From Erythroxylum novogranatense (taxonomy: Eukaryota; Streptophyta; Magnoliopsida; Malpighiales; Erythroxylaceae): 64,000 nucleotides of DNA. Each line of letters opens with the position of its first letter. The stretch's first letter is position 1. The notes beneath the pieces are model-generated. The model did no database searches. It saw only the letters and a list, made by a program, of their open reading frames with translations, and was not told where the DNA came from. The stretch covers positions 13,695,225 through 13,759,224 of the forward strand of contig CM057226.1 of the NCBI GenBank assembly GCA_029891385.1, read 5' to 3'. Below are positions 25,931 to 38,303 of the stretch, one piece after another. The position numbers and the translations under genes were made by a program.

Positions 25931-26069
25931 GTTGAGCCAGTGGCTCTGAAAATGTTGGGCGTGATATGCCCTGATACATTGAGCCCGAGGCTCTGAATAC
26001 GTTGGACCTGAGGTCCTGTGCGTTGAGCTTAAAGCTCTCATATACGTTGGGCGTGATATGCCCTGATAC
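25931..26069. repeat. Array of six short hairpins with varying stems
   Basis: Units of 21-24 bp start GTTG or ATTG at 25931, 25954, 25978, 26001, 26022 and 26046. Each has a perfect short inverted repeat: GAGCC/GGCTC, GGGC/GCCC, GAGCC/GGCTC, GGACC/GGTCC, GAGCT/AGCTC, GGGC/GCCC. Both arms change together from unit to unit. Confidence 0.85.
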
Positions 26070-26639
26070 GGTGGCTACTCCGGTCACAACTGCCTTTATC
26101 TGATCATACTTTTATGCATGCAATGTACATGCCCCAATTTCCTATTACACATGCCAAATGTATATTTAATTTCACACGTATAGTACTTCAATCACAAATT
26201 ACCGATCCTTCGGACACCCTTGGTCTGAACCCAATTTCAATCAAACACGTAACCCTCCATTTCATCCACATGGCATAAGCACTTAATTAAACACACAAAT
26301 ATTGAGGAACCAACTAGGTTACTCACCTGTAACTTCCGAACTAATGCCGGGAAGTTTCAGCTACGTCGGAGGATCGACGCTCTACTGGTACCTCTATACA
26401 ATCAGAACACATAATAATTACTAATTGTCCAATTTCCAAAGTCAATTATGCACATGAAGAGAATTAATTGTGTACATGACATGTTTATGACATTTCTGAC
26501 ACTAATCCGATATTTCTCCAATATCCATTCTAAAACCCGAATTCATAATCTCCCAATTGAAATTAATCCAAAACCAATTCAATCAACCAATTCCTAAATT
26601 CCAATTTTAAAAATCACATTTTCGGAAATTTGGGCGTTC

Positions 26640-26830
26640 CTCGCGGCGGCGTGTGATCGCTCGCCACGACGAGCCTCCTTTCCTTCGTCGCGGCGAGCGC
26701 GCTGCGCTCAACGCGACGAAACCCAATCTCGCTCGCCGCGGCGCGCATTCCACGCTTGTCGCGTCTTGAGGCTAATCGCTTTCGTCATAACGTGCGTAAA
26801 TTGCTTTCGCCATGGCGTGTTCTTCAGACG
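26640..26830. repeat. CpG-rich palindromic cluster in the solo LTR
   Basis: A GC-rich island in otherwise AT-rich DNA with repeats of the form CTCGCCGCGGCG and CGTCGCGGCGAGCG, and a GCCATGGCGT pair near 26812-26846. It matches the cluster at 58140-58330 in the related LTR. Confidence 0.75.
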
Positions 26831-27364
26831 CCATGGCGTTCAAACCAATGACGCCTAAAAACCCAGAAATTTTCCAGATTTATGACTTCTGTAACTTCCA
26901 AATCCAGATTTTCCTTTCCAAACCACTCCCGAATAATTCAATATACACCAAACAACTAATTCCTAAATCTATTTCATCAAATAACCATCATCCCTAATTT
27001 ATCAACACCAAATCAAGCAAATTCATCATCGGAAACCCTATCCTGTTCAATCATCAATAACTTTAATCAATCCATGAATTAAACTATCTAAAACAAGAAG
27101 GGATGAAAACTTACTTGATTAAACCTTCAAAAACTCCAAAGATCACCAATCCCTTAACTCTCACAATCCACGGCAACACCCAAAACTAAACCCATCTTCA
27201 TCTTCTTCAACACCAAACCAAAGGAGAATGATCAAGGACAAAAGAAGGAACAATTTGCAAGGAGAAATCAAGAAGCAAATCCAAGAGGAGATCCACGATG
27301 AGGGAAGGAGAAATTTTCTTCTAAAAAATCAAAGGATCGTGGAAGACAAGAATTTCAAAGGAAA

Positions 27365-27376
27365 GGGTTTATAAAT
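27365..27376 (-). promoter_or_regulatory. TATA-like site of the reverse gypsy LTR
   Basis: On the minus strand it reads TTAATTTATAAACCC. It is located between the LTR start and the GC-rich cluster, as in the related LTR with its TATA run at 57748-57759. Confidence 0.45.
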
Positions 27377-28135
27377 TAAGGGAATTAAGGGCTTGTTTGG
27401 CAATGAAATTGCCACAAGACCAACCCAAACAACCTCAATCCAATTTCTTATTCTATTTTCTCCCGAATTCCAATAGTTCTAACCCTAATTCATCAAATCA
27501 AAATTCTAATCCTCCATTATCATTGGACAATCAAATTCGGAACCGAAAATCAAATTAATCAGTCATTAGGTCAATTTTTCCGGTCCGGACCTATTACTCC
27601 GAAAATTTTAAAAAAATTCCTATAATTCCTCAAAATTATAAAACTCACGATCATACACTCCAATTTCATATTTCAAACTCCAAATTCTCATTTCTTACTC
27701 CAATTAAATTTCTCACAGCTTAATTGACCAAATCATCTCCAAATTACCAAATTACCCAATCTTATCGGGAATATGTCATACATGTATGTACATTTATGTG
27801 CTAGTGCAATAATTGCCAATTATCCAAATATACATAAGCTAAACAATGCATGCACATGCCAATTATGAATGCAATCTACTGTACCCATCCCATCGGTGAC
27901 GGGATGTTACAGTTACAAACACTACACAAACACCAGAACCTTAATTCACAAGTACCTTAACCAATGCAGACGTAGAATATCTTGCATAAACACCTACCAG
28001 GACTACTACCCCACCGACAGAACAAAGTTCCCAGCCACCTAAGTACACTTTATCTGACAACTCACCAAACCAAAGCACACTACCCACTACTCCCACACAA
28101 AGAAAAACAACAGAATACACATAAGCCCCAAATAT

Positions 28136-29561
28136 ATGCAAGATTATGTCCTTCAAATCACAGCACATCAATCTATTCACTTCCTTGATGATAGCAATGT
28201 AGCATTACAAGTTTGTTGTCCAACACGAACGAATGAAGAAGGGTTAAGGATGTTGAACATCAAACACAACAATAATTGCAACAACTTGATAAGTAATGTG
28301 TCTGGAACTTTTGGACCTTTATCTTATGACACTGTTAGTAAAGATGAAAGGTGGGTGAGTTCTATGAATGAGCAACTATCTGCCCTAGAGAGAAATGGAA
28401 CTTGGAAACTTACAGAGTTACCTAAAAGGAAGAAGGCCATAGCCTCGAAATGGATATACAAAGTGAAGTACAATCTAAATGGGATAGTGGATAAACTAAA
28501 ATCCAGGCTTGTAGCCAAAGGGTTTTGTCAAAGAGAGGGAGCTGACTACTCAGAAGTTTTGTCTCCAGTGGCAAAGGTGGTAACAATAAGAATGTTCTTG
28601 GCCATAGCTGCCTCTAAGCAATGACCAATACACCAATGTAATGTCAATGATGCTTTTCTTCATGGTTATCTAGATGAAGAGTTATATATGCTACCTCCTC
28701 AAGGCTACACCAAAGCTAGGAAAGGACAAGTATGTAGGCTAATCATATTTATTTATGTCTTAAAACAAGCTGGGAGACAGTGGAATAAAAAGTTATCCTC
28801 CAAACTATACTCAAAGGGGTTCACTAAATTAGATACAAACCATTGCCTCCACACTAAGGGCACAGGGGATGACTTTATGGCAGTAATCATATACGTACAT
28901 AATATTTTGATAACAGGTGCAAATGAAGAACAGATGAATTCATTCAAGAAGACATTGAATACAGAATTCCTTATCGATGATCTGGGGTATACAAAATTTT
29001 TCTTTGGAATCGAAATAGCAAGAGTAGAAGATGGGATGATACTTACTCAGGCCAAATACATCAAGGACATCTTACAGGAAAACAATCTACTGGACTATAC
29101 ACCTTGCACAACACACATAGTTTCTGGAACAAAATTAACCATTGAAGAAGGCGAGCTACTTAACAAAACAAGAGATGTACAAAAAATTGGTAGGAAGATT
29201 ATGGGATTTAGGGTTTACAAGGCTTGATAGTACATATGTTACACAATAACTTAGCCGATTCATGAGTAACCCTAGACTACTGCACTGGGAAGCAACTAAA
29301 AGAGTTTTGAAATATCTTAAAGGAACCTACAACTTAGGGATTTTCTATGCAGTGGAAGAAAACCCTCACCTTGTAGCTTATTCCGATTTGGATTAGGGAA
29401 GTTGGGTCTTCTCTAGATGCTCGCTAACAAGTTTTTGCGTGTTCCTAAAAAAATTGCCAATTTCCTGGAAAACGAAGAAACAAACAATGGTGAGTCACTC
29501 GTTAGATGAATCGGAGTGTAGAAGCTTAGCTTCAACTGCTTGCAAATTGAAATGGATAACC
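28136..29561 (+). pseudogene. copia C reverse transcriptase / RNase H, catalytic site lost
   Basis: Long clean stretches: 28136-28624 with KWIYKVKYNLNG and RLVAKGFCQREGADYSEV, then a stop at 28622-28624, then 28688-29227 with LPPQGYTKARKGQVCRL. The polymerase box that should read YVDD reads YVHN (IIYVHNILITGAN), losing both catalytic aspartates. RNase H begins near 29340 and is interrupted by the CACTA element, resuming at 38307 with KEPILLYCDNQVAIYIS and VFHERTKHLEIDLHLVRD. Confidence 0.92.
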
Positions 29562-29564
29562 CAG

Positions 29565-29895
29565 CACTACAAGAAAAGTCATGTTCTCCGACGGAATATT
29601 CCGTCGGAGAAAAGGTAGGTTCTGTCGGAGATTATAGTTACCGACGGAATCCGACGAAAGAATAATCCGTCGTAAACATTGCTGTCGGTGAAATTAACTA
29701 ATCCGCAACGGAATATTACCGTCGGTATTAGTTAGAGACGGAAAAAGTGTCGCCAATATTCCGTAGTAAGTTATAAATTTAACGACGAAATTTTGCACGT
29801 CGCTAAATTGAGTCCATTTATGTGCCGACGGTATACCTATTCCGTCCCTAAATTGTTACCGACGGAAACAGTAATTCCGTCGGTGAAAGAAAGAT
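29565..29895. repeat. Left subterminal repeats of the CACTA element
   Basis: About a dozen direct and inverted copies of CCGACGGAA / TTCCGTCGG variants in 330 bases, including the near-palindrome TCCGACGGAATATTCCGTCGG split around 29587. In En/Spm elements such repeats bind the regulatory transposase protein TNPA. Confidence 0.9.
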
Positions 29896-30117
29896 CTTAC
29901 CAATAAGTTGCATGTATTAGTGGACACCCACACATCAACCAGTACATCAACACAATGAATAATAACAATTGGTTATACATTATGGGACATCCAGGCATCA
30001 ACCAGTACATCAAAGGTTTAAATAATGTCAATTGGAATACAATTGGATAAAAACACATCAAAGTAAACATAAATTGATATTATTGTACCTTAAAATCATG
30101 AGTTCAAAAATCTAAAG

Positions 30118-31356
30118 TTATGGTGATCGTTGGTGGTCCTTCGGAGAGCTTCCCTTCGACTGTTTGGAGGGTGGTGGCAACTGAGCCATCTGCAACCACT
30201 CTTCTCTCATCTTCGCCATCTGCTCTCTCATTTGTATCTGCATCTGCTCCCTGATTCGTTGCTCCTGCTCCCTCATCCGTTGTTCCTCCCGCTCTCTCAG
30301 CTCCCTCAACAGTTGTTCCTCCCGCTCAGTCTGCCCCTCTTCCAAATGAACAATCTTGTCCATTAATGCTTGTACTGTAGCCCGGAGCTCGATGACTTCA
30401 TTGTTGTTCGATGGCCTAGTGGACGCTGCTGTACTGGACATGGAAGATTGGGAATAACACGTGTTCCCATACGAACCTAGCCTACATATCCTGCCACGGC
30501 GATCCCTACCACCCACGGCCTCAAAATACGCCCGAGACACGTCAGCAATGTCGTTCCTCTTGCGTCTGCGCCGCTCTATGGTTTGTTGTAATTGGTCCTA
30601 TAAGGTATGTGAAGTTAACATTAAGACGACTGACGGGAGGAGTATTGAGAAATTACAAAAAAACAATAACTGGACATACATTCAGCTCTCGACAGCAGTT
30701 GTTGATGAAGGTTACACCGTCATGCTTCTTTGTGTGAGTGTGCATAAATAACTGAAGGGGGGTAGGCTTTGTGCCCAATGACTTCTTCTACATGAGAAAG
30801 ACTAAAACATTAGATGTGAAGTAGAAATCGTTGAAACCTCGGCAGAAGATCGTAAAGTTGTATGATATTCACCACAAGTTGGACAATGAAAATAAGTCAA
30901 CACTGAAAATAAGTCAACATAAGTGGCACCAGATAGGTAGACCATTAGCATTATCCATAATACAACGAAGCTAACTATCGACAAAATTAGTGTAAAGTGT
31001 AGATACTTACAAGTCTGTCTGCATGCTCTTGGTGAGTTATTGAGCCTCCTGTATGTACGGGAAGACTCTGTTGACCTGGGCCTCCACGTCTCATTGGGCG
31101 AAGTTACGTCTGAGATGGACATTCTGCGGTGATCCCAATCGACAACCAACGACTCCATATATCTTCTGAAATAAAGCGGGGTCGTGCACCAGCCTTGTTT
31201 ATCGCGTTAATGAAGTCGCGATAACGTGTACGAGCCCGCCTCTCCCAGAATTTGTATATGCTCTCATCCAAAGTAGCATCCCAAAAAATACTTTCTGATT
31301 AAAGAACAAACAAATATATGTTAGTTAATGTCAAACTATAAATATATTTATCATGA

Positions 31357-31392
<36 letters not shown>

Positions 31393-31918
31393 TATATAAC
31401 AGAAATAATTATTGTACCTCGAACTCATTAAAGTACAATTGTTTCGTTGCTACAGTGATATTCTTCCACGTATACCCATCGGGTTCAATCCTTTCCTTAA
31501 ATGTGGAGGTCATCTACCTGGAAACCATTCCAGACGGTACGAACCTAAAACAAGCAGTCATTGAATTGTACAAATAGACCAAAAATAGCAAGTCTAGAAA
31601 CAGTGCATAATCCTATCATATTACTTACTGGTCATTGATGTAAGTGATATACTTTCAACCATCATCTCCTACGGATCCAGGTTCCCGGACATGTCCTCCA
31701 TCCCCTATTGTGGTATTGGATGATAAATGAGTTGGCGTAGGGGATGGTGTGGCATTAGTAGCAGCAGGTGATGGCTCATCTGCAACTGGAGGATGTGTAG
31801 GAGGAGGAGGTGAGTCAGTGCACGTCCCAGACTGTGACGATCCACCTTGAGACGGCTGCCCGCCAAACATCCCTCTAAACCTCGGCCGCATATGCTCACG
31901 TGGTCTCTTTGGTGCCAT
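30118..31918 (-). pseudogene. CACTA second gene, TNPA-like (Transposase_24 family), with stops
   Basis: Starts near 31918 (MAPKRPREHMRPRFRGMFGG), followed by a Pro/Ser/Thr-rich tail and DDG*KYITYINDQ with a likely tryptophan-to-stop near 31655. Later exons on the minus strand: ITSTFKERIEPDGYTW (31510-31420), FWDATLDESIYKFWERR and YRDFINAINKAG (31290-31190), SLPVHTGGSITHQEHADRL (31070-31015, the family signature), TKPTPLQLFMHTHTKKHDG (30775-30690), and a last exon with YFEAVGGRDRRGRICRLGS and a Glu/Arg-rich coiled coil (30540-30118). Introns have GT-AG borders by eye. It would bind element ends. Exon edges are approximate. Confidence 0.8.
31360..31388. repeat. (AT)n microsatellite
   Basis: About fourteen AT dinucleotides within an intron of the CACTA second gene. 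Confidence 0.9.
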
Positions 31919-31960
31919 ATTAATGAATGAAATACAAAATTTATCGAATTCTATACACAT

Positions 31961-32854
31961 ATAACAATCTTAAGAGCAATCGTTTAATGAAGTTATTTAC
32001 CTATAATCCAATGTCATTGAAAGTTAACAAACAAGTTAACAACAATATATTAACGTCAACAATTATATAATTACATTGTGTTTACGTAATGAAACATATA
32101 CAACAACAAACATCTTTTCAACGTTGTCGAATTATGTAATGCATCGATTAATTATTACGCCGATTCCATGTGACATGAGAGTCCGTATAAGTAAATGAGT
32201 CCCCAGTTACGGATTTACGAGAAGCGTCCCGCACGTTCAAAAGAAGCTCGGAAGCGATCGGGCGTCTCCCACCAGGTGAAGGCCTTTGGACACTTTCTCT
32301 CAATAACGTTTTGGCTATAGCCATACTTCGTGAGGAAATTGTAAATGTTTCGCCGCTCTTGGTACAGAGGACGAATTGTGCAGATGAACTAGTAGAAGGG
32401 GGAATAACAACTGATTTGTCATTTCGGTCATATGTCGTAGTGTCATGGCGCTGCCCTCTACTGGCACTTATTTCTTCGTTCAGAATAAAGGACGCTTTGA
32501 GCAACATGAAGTTAAAACCATCAAATTACTATTATGTTATGGGCACTGAACATAAGGAAATAAGATGTACTAAATATGAACACAGACGTAATAATCATAG
32601 AAAACACCTTCAAGTAGAAGATCGGTCATGGATGGCAAACGAATCGGAGTGCTTTCCGCAACGCTGTTTCCTGCAATGGTTATTCCCTGGGACGGGACAA
32701 ATTTTCCACATTCCTCCCAACGGAAAGAATTATTACTGTCGGGAACCATTCGCCACATCGACATCCCTTGAATAAGAATTCCAATGATTAAAAGGAGTAG
32801 TGAATTTGGTACAGTAAATAGTCTATTACAAAGATATATTAATTGCTATCAAAA
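31961..32854. other. CACTA inter-gene region, unassigned
   Basis: Open stretches occur on both strands (32148-32507 and 32570-32764 minus, 32311-32775 plus) but none resembles a known family. It could include a weakly conserved leading or trailing exon of either transposon gene. Confidence 0.4.
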
Positions 32855-35800
32855 CTTAAATGTAAATTACAATCATCTTCCTCGTCGGAAGTATAAGAAT
32901 CAAACTCTTCCCCTTGGTCGATCCATTGTTACGTAAATGCCGACTCTGCAGATGAAATATCCACATAAGCGTTAGAAGGATCGCAAAGGTTACGTCGTAA
33001 ATCACGTTATTGTATCATGAATAGAAGCCACGTCTTCTTGAAACGCTTCACTGTCAGTTTTCTCCGCTACGTTTGTATAGGATTCAAACACTCCCTTAAG
33101 TTTAACTTTGCACACCGCCAACCAATCTGCCTTATCACGTCGTAAGCTTGGAAAAGGGACATAACACACCTGTCTTGCTTGCATAGCCAAGATGAATGGT
33201 TCAAATTGTCTCAACCGTCTACGGAAGTTTATTTCAACGACATTGTATCGGTTATGCACTTTTGTTCCAATGTTTGGTGTCGGGTCATACCAGTCACATT
33301 TAAATATCACACATCGCTTAATTGGCAACGCAGGGTACTCAACTTCAAGTATTTCAATTATTTTCCCATAATAATCCATCAATTCTCCCTGTATCGAAAC
33401 CCCACTGTTCATACTTGACATGGTATGTCCATACGACTCTGTATGGTATTTATATCCATTCACGAAATACACCGGATAAGAGTTAACAGTTCGCAGAGGT
33501 CCCTTCGTAAGATCAGATATGAACTTGTTTTGTATTGGATTCTCCGCAGCCTATGTAACAGGAAGTAGCAAAGGAAAGGGAACAATGTCATCGGAACATG
33601 TTAACATGGTGGTTAACAATAGGAATAGTTTAAAGTGAGAACTTACATATCGTGCAAACCATCGAGGGAATTGTTTTCCAACTTCGTTATTCATGTCATC
33701 CTGTGTGATACCAGGCATTACCTCGTGCAACAATGCCTTGTATAACCTGCATATGGCATGACACCAATCAGAAACGTTCAACACAATAACACCTACAATG
33801 GAGCATACCGGTTGTGCAACTCACTGTACGAATGGAAGAACCTCCTGACAGTTCAATAAAATGTACCCATGTGCAGCATCAATTTCCTCCTCTGTTAGCA
33901 TTCGTCTTGTTGCACGTCCAGATGTCCGTCCTGGATATGTAAAAATTGACAAGTTCCCATCCGCACCACTTGTTCCTCCCCCATCGTCGTTACGAGGAAC
34001 TTGTCTCGCCCTTGTACGCACATGAGGCTCAAAATAATGTCCACAAAACGTACTAGCTTCCTCAACTAAATAAGCATTACATATGGAGCCCTCAACTCTA
34101 GCTTTGTTTTTGACATTTTTTTTAGATGATGTAAATACCTATAATAAAGCATATGGTTATTACAATGTTCGGTACGTACAACATGTACAAATGGGTAACG
34201 ATATGATAGTACAGGAGTTACCTCTCAAATGGATACATCCATCGATATTGGACCGGACCGGCAAGTTTTGCTTCGTATGGTAAATGCACTGGTAGATGCT
34301 CCATGCAGTCAAATAAGCTAGGAGGAAAAATCCCTTCTAACTTGCACAAAATAACTGAAATTTCATTCTCTAGTTTTTCCATTTCATCTAAATTGATTTC
34401 AGATGATGTTAAGCTTTTGAAAAACAAGCTCAACTCTGTTAATGGTTCCCATACCTTAGAAGGTAGCAACTCGTGAAAGACAATTGGAATTAGCCTTTGC
34501 ATAAAAACATGGCAATCATGACTTTTCATCCCAAATAATTTGTACTTTCTCATATCTACACACCTAGACAGGTTTGACATATAACCATAAGGAAACTTGA
34601 GTCCTTTCAACCATTCACACAAACGCTTCTTTTGTTGCTTGTCCAAAGTGTAACATGCTTTCGGATATTTATCGGTACGGACATCTTTATGTAACTCATG
34701 TCTTCTACAGAGCAATTCCAAATCAGCTCTGGATTTCGCATTGTCTTTTGTCTTCCCTTCAATGTTCATAATCGTATTGAACAAGTTGTCAAACATGTTT
34801 TTCTCAATATGCATCACGTCCAGATTATGTCGTACCATATTTGTTTTCCAATATGGTAAATCCCAAAATATGCTTCGCTTTCGCCAACCAAAGTTTTGAC
34901 TGATGCTTCGATTGACTTCATCAGCTTCAAATTCAGTTACTTTAAGCAACCCCAATGCCTCAATCTCTTGCAAGATCTCAACACCACATTTCGGAGGTGG
35001 AGCTGGTTGTTTGACTATCTTATTTTCATGAACTTATATTTATTGCGCCTAAGCGGATGATCGGGAGGAAGGAATTTCTGTGATTGTCAAACCAACTAAT
35101 TTTGCCACGGATGGAAGATAAAACGATCGAATCATTGCATGAATGAGGGCAAGCCAACTTTCCAGCTGTGCTCCAATCAGATAACATGGCCAAAGCCGGG
35201 AAGTCACTTATCGTCCACATTAAAGCTGCTCTCATGATAAAATTCCGTTTCAAAGATACATCATATGTTTGCACACCAGTTTCCCAAAGATGCTGCAATT
35301 CTAATATCAGCGGTTGTAAGTAAACATCTATTTTTTGCTTGGGATTTGTTGGTCCTGGCACAATAACTGTAAGAAACATGTACGCCTCTTTCATACACAT
35401 CCACGGAGGCAAATTATAAGGAGTAATTAGCACCGACCAAGATGAATATTGCTGCCCGGATTGACCAAACGGTTGGAATCCATCAGTCGACAATCCCAAC
35501 CGCACATTCCGACTTTCAATTGCAAAGTGCTAATGGGTGTCATTGAAATGCTTCAATGCGAGTGCATCTGATGGATGACGCATTACTCCATCTTCCTGAT
35601 CGTGCTCAGCATGCCATCTCATGTGACATGCAGTCACATCAGATGCATAAAGTCTCTGCAGTCTCGGAGTAAGCGGGAAATAATACATCCGCTTCCATGG
35701 AACTAATTTCTGTTTCATTGCAGCTTTTCGTGGCTTAAATCTCGATTGACCACAAAATTTGCACTCATCTAAGTTCACATCATCTCCCCAATACAACATA

Positions 35801-36502
35801 CATCCCAACCGACAAAGAATCAATTTTTGCACCGCAACCCAAGGCTCGAATCGGTTTCTTCATATTGTAAAAGCTGTTAACCATTGAATGATCAGCAGGT
35901 AGTGATTCAGTATACCACTCCAGAATGTTATCAAAGCAACGATCCAATATGTGTCCTTCACTCTTAACGTTCAAAATTCGCGCAATTGAAGACAATTCGT
36001 CATTTTTGACAACCGCCATAATTCTCGATCCGTGACTGGAGTAAGTCAAAAAATTTCTGTGCTTCTGCATTTGGTTCTTCTTCAACATTTATCGTATTTG
36101 TCTCAAAGGTGCAACCGACCCCATAAAGACCATTTGCCTGTACGCGTTTTCCGTTCCATGACCTCCCCTTCCAACCTCCCCTTCATACTCATTTACGTTG
36201 ACAGACATTTGTGCATCATTCCCCCTTAAGGTGCTACAAATTAATGGTTCGCCATGTCGTGTCCACTCAAAATAATTAGGCACAAACCCTTTTCGCAGCA
36301 AATGCAACTTAACTTCATCAAGAGTCAGGAAACATTTGTGCTTGCACTTGCTACATGGACATCTGATCTTTTGTCCATCCATATATGCATGTTGAGAGCA
36401 TGCATAATGAATAAAACTGTCAACTCCATGCACGAATTCACGATTAATGAAGCCCGCAGGGGTTAATCGTCTATACATCCAAGATCTATCCTGCCAGCTC
36501 AT
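32855..36502 (-). pseudogene. CACTA TNP2-like transposase, broken
   Basis: Minus-strand order: transposase-associated domain from 36502 (SWQDRSWMYRRLTPAGF, CPCSKCKHKCFL), linker (36088-35780), TNP2 domain from 35832 (GCMLYWGDDVNLDECKFCG, WHAEHDQEDGVMRHPSD), GLSTDGFQPFGQSGQQYSSW (35505-35026), then DLPYWKTNMVRHNLDVMHIE (34973-34218), a DUF4218 region to 33821, a short exon (33784-33551), and DUF4216 (33472-33002) with an acidic tail to about 32855. Lesions: frameshift near 35825, TAG at 35530-35532 inside the TNP2 domain, frame change near 35000, and a stop in the tail. The protein would cleave the CACTA ends. Confidence 0.92.
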
Positions 36503-37479
36503 AGCTGCGGTACTGTTAATTTCAATATGTCAATCAATTGTCAGTATAATTCATGTATGACACATATAACAACGTATGTCAGTATCATTAACTAATTGTT
36601 ATACGAGGATCATGCTGACAATTCGGCAACATTAACATTAATAATACTTATCAAGAATTAAACATTAATAATATCAAAGCAATTCACAACCATACAAATT
36701 TTTCTTATAACGTCAAATAATATAAACAAATATATGCGTAAAGTTACCACAATTGAAGTAAAAGTATAGTTGTCATTCCAATACCTGCGTAGGCTTATCT
36801 TAACGTTCCTCCAAAGTATAAATACTAGGGACAATACAGTTCCTACAACAAACAAATTAACATTGTGTCTTATCATATCGAGGCGTCGTAGCATTTATCA
36901 TGCAATGATTGAACACCAAATTTATTGAAATGACTAATATAAGATTGTAAAAATGTTTGTTATATATGGAATTACTTTACATTTTTTTTTGGTCTACTTG
37001 GTTTGATGTGCGTTTGACAAGCTTAGACATTGTCTTATGATTGCGTGGAAAGGCAATTAGCTTCGACAGACTTATGACTCAGCCTAAACTTTTCTTCGTG
37101 GATATATATATTATTGAAACAAATAATTAGAAGCTGCTTATGATATTTGCTTTGTTTGTTTTATGGTTTGACTTAAAGCCCCAAATTTAACTATTTTTCA
37201 TTCACAGAAGGTAGATGTTCCTAATTTTCTAGTGATATGCATATCATCAGAGAAACCAAACCTCAATATCTCAGCTAGTTTAACAAAACCAAACCTCAAA
37301 GCTAACTGCGTACCAATTGTCTTTTTACTGTGCTACTTTTTTTTTTTGATAATTCAGAAAAATCAAATAAATAATCAAAATATATACAAGAAAATTAACA
37401 AATCAAATCAATAACAATCAAACCAATCTCAAATGAAACAAATCCATGTTCAAAACCCAAAAAATTTTCGATGTTACCT

Positions 37480-37660
37480 TCGGATGAGTTCAACGTCGCC
37501 GGAGAGAGGGAGGGAGCAGCCAACGTCGCCGGAGAGAGGGAGCACCCTACGTCACGCGGTCGCCGGAGAAGACGGAAGGAGAACGAAGGTTGGTCGCCGG
37601 AGAAAATCAGAGAGAAAGAGGAGAGGAGAGTCGGGGAAGAAGAGAAGGAAGACGGCTACG
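37480..37660. repeat. GA-rich tract with AACGTCGCCGGAGAGAGGGAG repeats
   Basis: Two near-exact copies of CGTCGCCGGAGAGAGGGAG (37493-37540), then related GTCGCCGGAGAA repeats, just inside the right subterminal region and upstream of the transposase start. Likely leader or promoter DNA. Confidence 0.7.
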
Positions 37661-37674
37661 CAGAGATTTAATTT

Positions 37675-38303
37675 AATTTTGCCGACGGAATTAATCCGTC
37701 GCTATAATTAAAATATACCGTCGGTAACTTAAATCTGGAAACCTAATATACCGACGACTTATTTCCGTCGGTGAAATAAATCTGGAAACCTATTATATCG
37801 ACGGCTTATTACCGTCGGTGACATAAATCTGGAAAATTAATATACCGACGGCTTATTTCCATCGGTGAAAGTTCTCCCCCGACAAATTTTGCCGACCCCA
37901 TATCAATTCCGTCCCTATTTACAGACGGAATAATTTTCAACGGCATATTTCCGTCGCAGAATTGATTTCCCTTCATCATTGGCAACGGATTTTAGTGACC
38001 GTCGGCATTGTTCGTTTCTTAATATAGAGACGGATGTCGTATCGTCGGTGAATCATTTCTACCGACAAGTTCACCGACCGAATATTTTATTCCGTCCTTA
38101 TTTACAGACGGAATTATTTCCATCGACACTTGTCCGTCGCTAAAATGCCCCGCGAAATTTTCCCTCCAACTTTGGCAATGAATTTCTGGACCGTCGGTAA
38201 TCATCTCATTTTCACCGACGGATGAGTGTTTCCGTCGCAATTAACAGACGCTTTATCGACTGTCGGTATATTTCCGTCGCTATACCAAGATTTTCTTGTA
38301 GTG
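37675..38303. repeat. Right subterminal repeats of the CACTA element
   Basis: Over twenty direct and inverted CCGTCGG / CCGACGG variants, including three tandem-like units of the form TACCGACGGCTTATTWCCGTCGG... with AAATCTGGAAA spacers (37700-37860). Confidence 0.9.

Larger units (their letters stand above)
25321..27911 (-). mobile_element. Solo LTR of gypsy element, reverse, 2591 bp
   Basis: Flanked by GTTAC on both sides (25316-25320 and 27912-27916). On the minus strand it starts TGTAACATCCCGTCACCG and ends CGCTACA, and it is the same family as the LTR at 57201-59756, sharing the start, the GTACCCT-CGGT end block, the GC-rich palindromic cluster, the TATA region and GAACTCAGCGAGAAACCATC. 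No internal coding sequence remains. Confidence 0.92.
29565..38303 (-). mobile_element. CACTA (En/Spm-type) DNA transposon, 8739 bp
   Basis: Ends are the exact inverted repeat CACTACAAGAAAA / TTTTCTTGTAGTG, with a 3-bp target duplication CAG (29562-29564 and 38304-38306), both CACTA hallmarks. Both ends are packed with CCGACGG/CCGTCGG-type subterminal repeats. Two genes lie on the minus strand: a TNP2-like transposase (36502 to about 32855) and a TNPA-like Transposase_24 gene (31918-30118). It lies in copia C RNase H. Both genes carry stops, so it is probably non-autonomous now. Confidence 0.96.

Noticed and set aside
26812..26997. 61-codon frame starting in the GC-rich part of the solo LTR
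   Set aside because: Solo LTRs carry no genes and the frame has no counterpart in the related LTR at 57201-59756.
29580..29900. Regular CCGACGG repeats looked at first like a CRISPR-like or satellite array
   Set aside because: Spacing is irregular, orientations are mixed, and both element ends carry them; they are CACTA subterminal repeats.
30130..30366. Plus-strand Leu/Ser-rich frame opposite the CACTA coiled coil
   Set aside because: It is the antisense of the Glu/Arg-rich repeats of the TNPA-like protein.
32311..32775. 154-codon plus-strand frame in the CACTA inter-gene region
   Set aside because: Opposite to both transposon genes, no recognisable family, and overlapping open frames on the other strand.
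37433..37711. Arg-rich 92-codon frame near the CACTA right end
   Set aside because: Encoded by the GA-rich repeats; overlaps subterminal repeats and runs opposite to the transposase gene.
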